From Ochromonas danica (lineage: Eukaryota > Sar > Chrysophyceae > Chromulinales > Chromulinaceae): a stretch of DNA of 64,000 bases. The stretch lies in assembly GCA_015146655.1 (NCBI GenBank), contig VKHL01000038.1:149816-213815 (forward strand), written 5' to 3'. Shown one piece after another: positions 32,716 to 44,238 of this stretch. Position numbers and translations under genes: made by a program. The notes below the pieces were generated by a model. The model saw only the letters and a program-made list of their open reading frames with translations, had not been told where the DNA came from and did no database searches. The first letter of the stretch is position 1. Each line of letters begins with the position of its first letter.

Positions 32716-33811
32716 GTGATGTGCGAGTGCTGAAATAATCTACAATAATGACGTGACAATGTTTATTAGTGACAGGTGCTAATGAAAGCTGAATATTTCT
32801 TCTGTTAATCTAATCCCATATTATAGCAGTGTCTTACTTAGCCTTACTTAGCATGTATTGGCAGTAGTCTATCCGAAGTAGTCACATAGCTGGAGGAAGC
32901 TTTCTTTTCTCCTTCGGAGGGTTCTTATAGGGCCATGTTGAAGTCTCGTTCTATTGTTTTGCTGTTGGAATGCTCTGTATTGGCTTCTAGTCAATCGTAC
33001 CTATTGGTGATACAACGTGTCTTCTTCCATCACCAATCATCCATGACTTGCTGCTTGCAGGTTGATATTAAGCTTCCTTCTGTGCGCCCTTCTCCCTTCT
33101 TCTCTTTCTCTTCTTCCTTGTTGTGATTGTCAAGACAGTCCAGTCTGTCTTCTCTTTGGCCGTGAACTGGTCTTGGTCAACCATCTCCTTCAGACTACCT
33201 TGTAAAAATGAGATCCTCTTTTCTTCACAAAAGCCTCCATACCACCGATCTCCTCTGGACAAGTCAGGTCACGAACCAGGTAGGATACACACACTTCAGC
33301 AGCTGCTTCAGGAGAGAATATCACACCGCGACGAGGAGGTAGGAAATTCTTGGTTGTCCTTCCATAGATTCTCTTTTTGGGCCAAGGCTGCAGACCTCTA
33401 GAATTGAGGGTTAAGATGCTTGGTATCAGCTTTCAAGATATATGATCCACTATATTCTGAGAGCGAGAGCCTGTAGATGGTGCAGAAGGAGGTTATTGGT
33501 TAACTTTCCATGTATGGCTACTTCTTGGGCGTTTGCCTGTGAAAATTGCCATGTTTGATAAACCGCGTGAATTTCTCTGCCCGTAGTATTGTTACGCGCG
33601 GGACGAAGCCATTAACTTTCCACCAGATGTCCAAACTCTGGATGTCTGGAGGAAAGATGGGAGAAATGAAATGTTGGGAAAGAATGCGTTCTGTTGAAAG
33701 ACTGTCAAAGCAATCTGGTACTATTACAGGCCAAATCATCCTTCATTGTTCTGAATCAAATTTTGATTTATCTTGGTTCCCCATTCGCTAGATCGCAAAA
33801 CTACAGAAGAG
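32716..33811. other. Spacer with possible decayed coding sequence
   Basis: No intact gene. A plus-strand frame around 33123-33401 contains SPLDKSGHEPGRIHTLQQLL, which looks protein-like, and the 33473-33751 relic is listed separately. The sequence rises in GC toward the HD-domain gene. Confidence 0.4.
33473..33751 (+). pseudogene. Possible decayed coding sequence upstream of the HD gene
   Basis: One frame stays protein-like for about 93 codons (GYWLTFHVWLLLGRLPVKIA; ARDEAINFPPDVQTLDVWRK) but carries in-frame stops at 33584 and 33695 and ends at a third stop at 33752. It is in the same frame as the HD-domain gene that starts at 33812. I do not recognise it. Chance cannot be excluded, since the stop density is only moderately low. 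Confidence 0.25.
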
Positions 33812-34369
33812 ATGGCGGATGTTTCCCGACCAGATTTTGTCGATGAGATCCTTGAGATCTTTGCGACGCGTGGCGATGCACATTATGGTGAGGACGTGCC
33901 GCAGCGTGAACATGCGGAGCAATGTGCTCATCATGCAGCGGCCGCAGGTGCAGTGCCGGAAATGATCGTTGCAGCACTTTTGCATGACATCGGGCACTTG
34001 TTACATGAGTGTGGCGAAGACGCCGCTGATCGTGGGATAGATACCCAGCACGAGCAGATTGGCGCTGCGTATCTGGCGCGTGCACTGCCAGACAGCGTTA
34101 CCCAGCCGATCGCGCTGCACGTAGCAGCAAAGCGCTATCTGGCAACACTAGATCGGAGTTACTTCGAAAAACTCAGCTCGGCCTCTTTGCAAAGTTTCTT
34201 GTTACAAGGTGGATTGATGAGTGCAGACGAGATGGTGGCCTTTGAAGCCAATCCCTGGCGTGAAGCTGCAATGCAACTAAGGGCGTGGGACGAGATGGGC
34301 AAAATCGTGGGTGCTAAAATCCAACCTTTTGCCAGCTATATGCCCACCTTGAGGGAACTGATCTGTTAA
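33812..34369 (+). CDS. PhnZ-like HD-domain protein of bacterial type (phosphonate-associated HDIG)
   Basis: 185 residues without introns, starting at ATG 33812, the first in-frame ATG. It has the HDIG layout of the phosphonate-operon-associated family that includes PhnZ, a mixed-valent diiron oxygenase cleaving 2-amino-1-hydroxyethylphosphonate. Candidate metal ligands are His34, His58-Asp59 (LLHDIGHLL), His80, His103 (LHVAAKRY) and Asp160 (AWDEMGK); Tyr25 and Glu27 match PhnZ's substrate-gating pair in position. The spacing agrees closely with what I recall for PhnZ. GC is clearly higher than in neighbours and codon choice differs (GCG, CGC, CTG). The gene lies between inverted tRNA-Pro repeats. 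Acquisition from bacteria is the simplest reading; contamination is unlikely because eukaryotic sequence flanks it on both sides. Expression and intracellular site are unknown. Confidence 0.8.
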   Translation: MADVSRPDFVDEILEIFATRGDAHYGEDVPQREHAEQCAHHAAAAGAVPEMIVAALLHDIGHLLHECGEDAADRGIDTQHEQIGAAYLARALPDSVTQPIALHVAAKRYLATLDRSYFEKLSSASLQSFLLQGGLMSADEMVAFEANPWREAAMQLRAWDEMGKIVGAKIQPFASYMPTLRELIC

Positions 34370-34443
34370 AACTTAATACTATCAATCTTTTCAATTCCGC
34401 TGTTCAAATCCTTCTGAAGAACTCTTTAAGTGATCAAGTGCGA

Positions 34444-34686
34444 TAAACCGTAAAGCAGGCGCCTATTTTGATTACCGAAAGAGAGAGATATTACCTGGGC
34501 GGACAAAACGCAGTTGACTGCACCAAAACTATCTGGAAGGGCAAATCTTTCGCCGTGGCGGGGTCGCCAAGACTCCTCATACCACCTCACAAGCTGCTGA
34601 CAGCGGAGCAATACGAAGCAGCTCTCAAACTATATGACCATTTCCACGCAGACGACACAGTTTGCATCAATTATAGCAATCACTAA
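34444..34686 (+). pseudogene. Open fragment next to the HD gene, family not recognised
   Basis: A frame open from just after a TAA near 34444 to the TAA at 34684-34686 reads ITERERYYLGGQNAVDCTKT, then KSFAVAGSPRLLIPPHKLL and ALKLYDHFHADDTVCINYS. It looks like the C-terminal part of a real enzyme, but I cannot name it. No ATG opens it. It may be the tail of a second transferred gene or an exon whose start lies elsewhere. Confidence 0.35.
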
Positions 34687-34734
34687 CAAACATTGTCATT
34701 ATTGTATATTAATGTAATAATATTCCTCCAGTAC

Positions 34735-34889
34735 AGAAAGAAAAGACAAAAAGATTCGGCGGGGGAATCCGGGAATTTCTTAGCAACGAAGGCTGGGTTC
34801 GAACCCGGGACCTCTCGCACCCTAAGCGAGAATCATACCCCTAGACCAATTCCCCGCGTTATTTGGATTGATTTACTATGCAATAGAAT
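34735..34889 (-). repeat. 155-bp repeat carrying tRNA-Pro, right inverted arm
   Basis: Exact reverse complement of 31490-31644. The two arms enclose about 3.1 kb holding tRNA-Pro copy 2 and the bacterial-type HD gene. The outer edge lies 18 bp from the ATG of the BEACH gene. No target-site duplication is visible outside the arms. Confidence 0.9.
34761..34855 (-). tRNA. tRNA-Pro(AGG) with T-loop insertion, copy 3
   Basis: Identical to copies 1 and 2, on the opposite strand: 5' GGGGAAT at 34855-34849, insertion and T-arm intact, acceptor complement at 34768-34762, and terminator T5 beyond. Its 5' end is only 52 bp from the start codon of the divergent BEACH gene. Confidence 0.8.
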
Positions 34890-34907
34890 AGTTGTTAGTC
34901 ATGTTGT

Positions 34908-37900
34908 ATGAGAGGCCTTGCTCCCAAACTTGTTCCTCCCGATTACCTTGAGCACATCCTGGTAAAAAGCAAACAAATTAATCAAGAAATTACTATGACT
35001 TCTGACGATTTAGTCGTCATTGAAAATTCTTATATCCAGAATATTCTTGATATTTTGTTATTTTACGGTATCTATGATGATTTTCAAATTCAAGGATTAG
35101 CGTTAGGAGAATGTACTCCTTTCGTACAAGCCATTACAATATTTTTCAAAAAGAAATATCATGAACATGACGCTATTGATATTCATTGTTTAATTTCAAT
35201 AATCTCTGAACTTGGTAGTCAACCTACGGAAAGTCGAGAAGACGACGTGATATTTCAATTGATCGCCTTGTTGCCTTATTGTAGTTTCAAGAATAACTCG
35301 CTTTGTAGACTCTTTGATATCATGCGCACTTCCTTGCATTATTATTCCCAGTCATCATCATCATCTTCCTCCTCTTCCTCTGCTGTCAATGCATCATCAT
35401 TGTTATTAACAGGAGGTGATGGGAGTGATCATCATCATGGTGGTGGGTTAAGACAACGATTACCTTTAATCTTCCATCCTGCACTTTTAAAAGAGTTAGC
35501 TACTCGTATCCTTATTGATGATCCACCTCATATCTTATTTCCTGGTGAGAAAGATAGTTTTTTACAAATCTCTCCTATTGTCTGGCAATGTACCACTGGA
35601 TATACTCTTGCTATATGGATTAAGATCCCAACAACAACTTCTGCTAAAGGATTTGAATTATTCAGATGTAGAAATCCTCATTTAACTATTGATGCGAATA
35701 TGTCATATTCACCAGATGAGGCTGCATTTGCTATTCGTATTGTAACTAGTTCAGAGAAAAGTGGACGTGATGAAGTTCGTGGGAAGATTCTCATGACAAC
35801 GGATGCTTGGCATCTTCTAACCATAAAACATTCTAATCCTAAAGATAGTGTTGGATTAATGACAGTTGTAGTAGATGGAATTACAGCTTTAGAAAACCAA
35901 TTGAATTATCCTTCTGCTATGCTGGTTTCTAGTGAATCACATTGGACATTTGGTATTGGATTTTATGGTTTAATTGCAAATATTGCCTTCTATGAAGTAG
36001 ATTTACCTTTACCTGTTATCAAGTTCATTCATGGTCTTGGACCATATTTACCAGAATTAAAGCTGGGTGTCTCATGTCCACAAAGTTCTTATGATAGTGG
36101 ACATGCTACTTTAGGTACATTGGTGTCAAAAGGATTTTGGCCTAATCGACTCAATGCTATTCCTGTAGGGTTTAATGTCAATGCAGTGGTTGCTTCAGCT
36201 GGTGGAACGATGCTTCCATCAAGAACATTGGATTCGAATAGTTTCTACACAGAAATGATTCCGCAAACTATCGAAAATGATACTAACGTCATTGTTTCCG
36301 CCACTGGTCGTTGTGAAGTGATTCTAACTGAATCTTGTGTTGAAAATATTGAAGAAGCAGGTGGTTGTAATCTTCTTCTTTATCTCTTTTGGGCATATAT
36401 TCTTTGTAAAGGAGAAGAAGAGAAAAAAGTTGATGATGGAAATGATGATGGTAGTGTGGCAAAAATTCAAGAATGTATGTTACATTGTCTATCTCTTCTG
36501 AGCAATCTCATTCGTGTTCATGCTGATTTGAAAGAACAATTCATTCAAAGTCATGGTTTCCATGTTGTTGCACATTGTCTATCTAATATCTCTCCTGAAT
36601 ATAAGCCTATTTTGATTGATAAGAAGGTGGTGGATGGTTGTATGAAGTTAGTGGAGGCCTTGGGACAAGATGCTATTATTGGTGATGGAATTGCTTCAGC
36701 TTTCCAAGGGCTTCTATTTGATTTCAGAATTTGGACTACTTGCGAACTATCCACATTCAAGTACTTCCTTGAATCTATTTCTTCTTTAGCATTAAAGGCG
36801 GGTGATCAACTCTTTCGTTGTATTGGAATGCAGAAGATATTAGATATTTTCCGTGTCCACATCTCGAAGTTGTTATCGAATGTAAGCCCACAGGATTTGC
36901 ATGATGGGAATAACACATCTGAACAACAACTTGCCCGAGATTGTGCCAATGAAATACATCGCCTAATGATCATCATTAAAGACGCTGCTATTGAGAGTGC
37001 TTTGAAAGTCAAATCTTCTGAACCTCTATTAGAAATTGATGGACTTCTTTCTTGTCTTGCTGAAACCACCAGTAACTTCCTAGCTGAACGAATTCTGCGT
37101 CTTCTTTCTAACATTCGTATCACAAGTCCATCTGCTTTACAGAAGTCTCTTATTTACAATCGATTCTATGATACGATTCTTGTCTCTCTTTGGATGAAAA
37201 AAGGATTTTCTTTGGAAGTTCGTAGTTCTGGTTTGGGTTATCTCTTTTGGTTGCTTGAAATTGAGTTAAAAGATATTCCGCAGCATATCATTCAAAGTCG
37301 AAAGAATACGTTACTCTCCGCCACAGGAAGTTTCAAAGGGGACAGTCGTATAAACCGTGGGAAGCCTGTTACGGCCCCTGCTGATTCAGCACGAGTGCGT
37401 GCATTAGTAACGCATCTTAAAGAACAAGCTCGACCAATTGTGCGTTGGTGGAAAGTTTTAGCCATGTTAGCCATTGCAATGAATAAGGCAATGGACGAAG
37501 GTATTTGGGGAAATCTATCTCCTCCTTGCGTGAAATCACTCTTTGCAGTGAAAACTGCAGATGGTTCCAGTGGATCTGGTCCTTCTTCTTCTTCACATAA
37601 TATAAGTGAATCTCTATCCAATCCTACCCAGGACGATCTTAACTTGGCGAACATGGTACAGGAACTTGTTGGAAGTAATCAAAGCAGCACATGGCTCATG
37701 ATGCCTTTCTTACCATTCTTATTGCCTAGAATCGATCTGGAGACTTGTCAAAGAGTCTTAATGCAACTGAATATTCAATTCAAGACTGATGATTGCCATA
37801 GCGAAGCAACAGCTTTCGTGGAAGAATCTGGGTGGATTGAGATATTTGTCGTTCTAGCTTTAATTGGAGAGATTCGCAGTCAAGCGACAGAGATTGTTGA

Positions 37901-40900
37901 CTCAAAGTCTACGTTGACAGTGGCATCAACTTGCACAGAGCTTTCTCTTGAAATGCTCTCCATTGTCCTGGAATATAAGATTAAAAATCATCCATTGGAA
38001 TCAGCACAGTGTTGGACAGTGTTAGAAGAAGTTTTCCTATCGGTGTGCAAAGCTAACACAGTGGATACTGTTTTGGCACTTAATATTGAAAGACGCATGA
38101 TTCGTCGATGCATTGCGTTAATTTTGCAACGTTTGGTGAAGTCTTCCGAAGAGTTTTGGAGCACTCCGACTTTCCATTGTGTAGACAACCTTCTCTGCCT
38201 AATCAGTGAAAGGGCGCTTTGTGGTGTTGTCCCAAGCTTTCAGCAATCTACACCCTCTGTGACCGAGCAGAAGGGCGATGATGATATCCTAGGTCTTTAT
38301 GATTCATCTTCTTGTGAAAGTAAGCGAGTGATTCAAAGCACCGAAGAAAGTCATATGCTATCTCTTCTTCTTGACTTGATGAGAAACATTCGCAGAATGA
38401 CCTCAAGGACATCCTTTAATGGTGCAGAGTGGGCTCTGTTAAAGAATGGGTATCTGATTATTCTGGGATGTGTTGCCATTGTTCCAGAAGTTCTATTTGA
38501 CCGTGTCAATGAAGAGATAATGGGTTACCTTCGTAAAGCTACAGAAAGTGGCAATGCACCATTCTCTCAGCAAGAGTTTACGAAGTTGGTGATGCAAACC
38601 CTCTTTTTGTTAAAACCTGTAGCTCTGGACCAAAAGTTTGACCAGCAAATGCGTGATTCATATTCAAATACAATTCTTGAAATCATTGCTCATTTCAATG
38701 AGTTGGGAAGAATTCTGGATAGTAAAGGCTACGCAGTCCCTGGTTATGTTGATGAGGTATTGGCAAGATTACAATGTGTGAAGACTTATAATGATATTGG
38801 TATGATATTTCACTTCTTAGAAGTGATGAAAGACCAATCTCCACAAAAAGCTCCTATGGCTGGTTTTGAAGAAATTAATAAACCAACAGCTGAAGATGAT
38901 ATGGATATCATAGACTATACGACCATGCCCGATGCGGAAGAGGACAGAATGAGTTTTAATCTATTGGATGAGTTTCCAATTCTATCTATAGCAGACAATA
39001 CCAATCAGAGTACAGATGCTGCTGCATTGCCAACAGTAATTGGCAATGATAAGGATGCCAGCGGTCAAGAAGTTAGGCAGTTGCTTGCCACTGAACAAAG
39101 TGTTTCTGTTCATTCTACTCAGTCGTCTGAACCTATTCTTCCTACCACTCCTCTTTTCCCAGACTTCTTAAGTGATCATCCTAACCCTCCTGAGGCAGAT
39201 AATAGTAGTTCTGTTCAAAGCAGCTCTACTCCTCCAGCACATTCTCCATCTCCTGATTCTCTTCCTCCTTTGTCGACGACTTCACTCAGTACAATGCCCA
39301 ATGCTAACACCACTTCTGTTGCTCCAGCAACGTCCTCTGCTTCAGCTGAAGCTGACCATTCCGCGGGAAAATTATTTCAAAACTGGTTACGAATTAGACA
39401 AGGTATTATTACTGATCGAGTTGATACGGAGCGAGCTAGATTAACGCGGGTCATGAGTGCACAAGATCTTTCTGCTGAAGCTACCAGAAAGTTCTGGAAG
39501 AAATGCCGTCGTAAGATTGAATCGGAGTCCTTTGGTGAGTCGCATCGTTGTCAATGGAAGCTGGGCGTTGCCCATGAAGGAAATTTCTTCGGTCGCAAGC
39601 GGATTATCTTGAGACCCAAATTCGACAATCTGCATCAATTACAGAACACTATCAGTGAGACGAATCTAGCTTCCAACGAAGAAGCTGAAATTAGCTCAGA
39701 TGAGTTGAATCGAGCGCTTGCCAAGCAATGTTCTGGCTACATTATCGATGTTACAAGAATGGAAAATTTGGATAAGGAAGAGTCTAATTTCGAAAAGAAT
39801 AATCCCGCTTCTTCCGAAAGTCCAGATGTCACGCCAGTGGCAGGCGCGGGAGTCGGGGCGGCAGATAATAAAGGAACACCTATTCCTGGCACAGGTTGGG
39901 GTTTGGTTGATGCTGATGGTAGCGAAGAAGGATTTGGTGTCGTGGGGCTATTTCAAGATAGTTTATTCATCCCTGAGGAGGTATCCGCTAGTAAAAAAGA
40001 TGCTCCCATTGGATCTACTCCCTCTAATGCCGTGAAGACCAATACTCCTGAAGGAAACAAAGGCACCAACGGTGCTCCCAGCGTTCCCATGGAACCCGTT
40101 CTATTGGGCGATATGATGGGAGATGTTCACTTGATGGAAGAGAATTTACGAAATGGCAAAATGATTGTTGAAACAGGTCCTTGCCATACTGGCACTTACC
40201 GTGTTGGGAGTGGTTTAGCAAAGTTGGAAGCTAAAGTGGTTATGGTAACTGCTAGTGGCAACTATTGGGGTTATTTATCTTTTAATGGCAAAGAGATATT
40301 TTTCCGCTCATCATTTGACCAGGAAGATGTGCATAGGCATGACAATGCTGCTGTAAATGCTCTCAAAGAGCATCGAATGCGCAGAAGAAGATGGCTGGTA
40401 TGTTGCTAATTTTCTGTGCTGTGTTTAATTATCTTTGCTTTTATGCTTCATTATTATCTTCAATAGTTGAGTACCGTCTGCGGAATCTATTTGCGACGAT
40501 ATCGTCTTCGAGATAGTGCCATGGAAGTCTTCTTTCGAAGAGGAAAGCATCGCAACTTCTTTGTGGATTTTGGTCACACAAGAGAAAATGCTAAACAACG
40601 CAACGATTTTGCCAAAGCATTAATGCAAGCTGCCCCATCAACAGCTTTCAAGCATACACCAGGCATGACTGCTTTTCGCATGGTGTATGAGCATGGTGTT
40701 CAAGAAAAATGGCTAGCAGGCAAGATGTCTAACTTTGACTATCTTATGGCGTTGAACACTCTCGCTGGACGTTCATTTAATGATCTGTGTCAGGTATGCA
40801 ATTTCTGTTTTTGTGTTCATTTTATTTGATTGTCATTAACTTCTCACCTTTTGCTTCTTTTCATGATCACACAGTATCCTGTCATGCCATGGATTCTTAC

Positions 40901-43900
40901 TGATTATAAAAGCGAGACCCTCGATTTGAATAACACCTCCATCTATCGAGATCTTTCAAAGCCTATGGGCGCGTTAAACGAAAATCGATTGAAAGAGTTT
41001 CTCGATCGATTCTATTCTTTCGAAGAGAATGTTTCAAGTGGAATTCCTGCATTTATGTATGGTTCACATTATTCTACCATGGTTGGTGTTGTTCTTCATT
41101 TCTTGGTACGATTGCAACCTTTTGCAGCCTTACATCGTGAGATGCAAAATGGCCGATTTGATGTTTCTGATCGTTTATTCTCTTCCATTCCAAGATCTTT
41201 TCTACATAATACTACTCAATTGAGTGAAGTGAAAGAACTTATTCCTGAATGGTTTACTACACCTGATATGTTTCGCAATGTCAATAATTTTGATTTTGGT
41301 CACACACAAGATGGTGAGAATATTGAAGATGTCGAACTGCCTGCTTGGGCGAAGACACCTGAAGACTTCGTTCGTATCCACCGAGAAGCTTTAGAGAGTG
41401 ATTATGTTACTGAGCATTTACACGAATGGATTGACTTGATATTTGGCTATAAGCAACGTGGTCCAGATGCTGTTGCTGCTAATAATGTGTTTTATTATCT
41501 CACTTATTATGGAGCTGTTGACCATTATATGATCGAGGATGAAACATTACGCCGTGCGACAGAATTACAAATTGCACATTTTGGTCAAACCCCCATGCAA
41601 TTATTTCGCACACCACATCCTGTTCGTAAGGTGCGTGGAACAAACGCTGTTTTCCCCATCACTAGACCATTGCGACAGAACTTTGCAATGAATACTAAAG
41701 ACTTCAAATTGCCTCGAAATGACGAAGAAATGATTGCTTTCCATGCTCCTGCCACTGTTATGATGCGTAAATCACAATCCGTGGTCATTCAATTGACCAT
41801 TTTGGTGGATCGAGTCGTGTGCATACTTGATAATGGTGTTGTCGAAGTGTTTAAATACAATACGTCTGAGGAGGCAAAGACCTTCCTGGCTAATTTAGCC
41901 TCTGTTGGTAATGGTGTTGACAAGAGTTCTCATGGTAGAAGCAATCACGGCAATTCTGGTTCGAAAAGAAGTAGAGCTCCAAGTATTACTGACCCCAAAG
42001 ATAAATTGAAGAACGGAAATGGCGGTAATGGTAATGGAGGATCAGCAACGTCCAGCTCGAAGCAAGATGCAGATTTACTTTTAGATGTGTCTGTGAATGT
42101 CGTTGATCCTTCTCTTGCACCTCTGCAAACTCGAAGGAAACCAAGTTTAAGCAATGCCTCTGTTGATAGTCTAGCTTCCGATGATAATGGATACAGCATG
42201 ATTGTTGCTAGTGGAAATTGGTTACGTGAAGGAGAAGTCTTGATATACGCGGAGAAGGAATATATTCATTTTGATGTTGTTCCTCGCGTTCCTTTGCCTC
42301 GCCAGTATCGAGTTGTGGACAAGAATTCCGCGATTCCATCCACAGAATCTAAAGCTCCTCATAAAGATATTCTGGACAGCTTGATCAAACCAAAGCCACA
42401 ACTCTTTTCTCAGATGTCCAGCTATGAAAAGCTGGCGCATTTGGTGGTTTTCAGTCGTACTTCCAAGCTTTGTTTAGCTGGTGGACGTATTGATGGTGCC
42501 GTCGTGATTCGTGAATTAGACGAGAGAACAGGATTCATTCGCTCTGCTGGAGAGTTCAATGCTCATCGTAGACGTGTAGTGTCGTTAGCAACTGATGTCA
42601 ATCTCCCCGAATATGATATTGTTGCATCCGTGGATGAAGGTGGTATTATCTATGTTTGGACGATCTTGAATACCAAGGCCAAAGGAATCTCTCCTGTTGC
42701 TGGACAGTCCATTCATGTCGTTTCTCGTCGCCCTCAGAGACAGTTCCGATGTGACCCTCCTGCCGACCTGGGAGATCGATGCAGTAGCCCTATTCAGATT
42801 GATATCTCCAGTCAGATGGGCATCGTCGTGGTAATATCAGTGGACACAGTATATATCTTCTCCATCGAGCGAAATGAACTACTGCGGCGCTTTGTCTTGG
42901 GATGCTTTCAATCATCTCAACCTACCATTAAAAGTACAATAATGGCAACAGATGCCGATGGTAAGCCTATGGAAAGCTCTTGCACGGGCTTTGCATTCAC
43001 AGGACCAATTCAAAATGCGTTAGAAAATCGCATTTCGACTTCTTCCTTCACAACAAAGGAAGATTTACTGGCTCCCAAACACTTCCCTCGGCGCTTGGTA
43101 GTGAGCGACTATGGTATGATTGTCGTTCATGTTGAGTCGTTTATCTTCACTGAATCATTACTGGAGTTTGAGGAACATCATCTTCATCAACAGCAACATA
43201 TGCTCCTCGCTCACACGGTATCAGGCATTCAAACGGCTGTGGTCCAATGCAATTCTCCTGTCTCCTGCTTAGTTTGTCCCGATCGAGGAGAAGTGGTTAT
43301 TAGTGGCCATCATGATGGCAGTGTACGGTTTTATCGTTGTCAAGATCTTGCACTTCTTTACCAACTCTTGCCTCACAGCTATTGCACGCCAGTATCCATG
43401 GCCTTACCAGGTGCGAAGTATTCTTCTTCTTCTTCTCATGGGACCAACACCACAGGACCCAGACGAAGAGGCAGTACTGAAGGTAGCACCAACTCGATGA
43501 TTCCACCCTCGTCTATCATCGCTATTGCTGTGGGACCCAATCGTTGTGCTCCTAGCATGTTGTCTTTATCCTCAGAGAGTGGCGCGGTCTATTTCAAAGC
43601 ATTCCCTGACTTTGTGCGATGGGAGAAACAACGACAACCATCTGCGTTAGTTCAGTTAGTGAATTCAGCTCCTTTACAAGCTGTTAAAGGTACTTTACTT
43701 CAAGCTCATAATTGGACACAAGAGACAGCAGGAGTGATTGCCCAGAATGCGCGCAGCTTGGCAGATGAAGCTGTCTCGGAATTGAAGAAGGTAAGAACAG
43801 TCATCTTGTTATCCCTTTCTCTTCTTATGATGCGCAATAATGATAATGATGGGTGTAAATAGTTGCAAAAGAGTAATATCATCAAAGGTATGGCCAGCTT

Positions 43901-43967
43901 CTTTGGTGTGGGTAGTAAATCAGAAGATGGCAACACTGTTCCTCCGCGTCCGCCACCCAAGAAGTGA
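34908..43967 (+). CDS. BEACH-domain WD40 protein (LYST/NBEA/LRBA-like)
   Basis: Four exons (34908-40397, 40467-40793, 40875-43790, 43863-43967), all phase 0, give 2,945 residues. A concanavalin-A-like domain is at about 220-400 (TGYTLAIWIKIP, DAWHLLTIKH, HWTFGIGFYGLIANIAFYE). A long armadillo-like helical region follows. The PH-BEACH motif is around 1750-1850 (GNYWGYLSFNGKEIFF, then STVCGIYLRRYRLRDSAMEV). The BEACH domain starts near 1912 (FDYLMALNTLAGRSFNDLCQ, YPVMPWILTDYKSE). C-terminal WD40 repeats follow (SCLVCPDRGEVVISGHHDGS), and the tail is proline-rich. BEACH proteins control vesicle fusion and fission and lysosome-related organelles. An alternative in-frame ATG at 34995 is possible. 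The arm of the tRNA-bearing inverted repeat sits directly in its promoter. Confidence 0.9.
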
Positions 43968-44126
43968 ATTTGAAAAATTCACCCAGATATAATATTCGAT
44001 CATTTAATGATTATTAAGGATATTACACTTAATATTCATATTAAACAGGCTACCGCATTTCATAACAATTAAATTAATTGTCATTCGTATTTTGCACCAT
44101 TTTCGAATAGACGGGTTCCATTTGCA

Positions 44127-44138
44127 ATTCCATGGAAT
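44127..44138. promoter_or_regulatory. TTCCATGGAA palindrome upstream of the CDK gene
   Basis: ATTCCATGGAAT is a perfect 12-nt palindrome about 100 bp upstream of the kinase ATG at 44239. It shares its core with the copies at 444, 896 and 915. Regulatory role inferred. Confidence 0.3.
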
Positions 44139-44238
44139 GCCTCCCCCAGCTGTTGCTGGAATGCTGCGGCGATGGTGGGCCAGACCATCAATCATCAAAT
44201 AATAACCAAGACAAACCTTTCATATTCTTTTAAAATCA

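Noticed and set aside
33801-34085. Minus-strand frame rich in His and Arg over the HD gene
   Set aside because: Antisense of the GC-rich PhnZ-like gene, where stop codons are rare; no independent features.
31490-34889. Whole island as a single transposon with terminal inverted repeats
   Set aside because: No transposase frame inside and no target-site duplication outside; duplication or inversion of a tRNA locus explains the arms as well.
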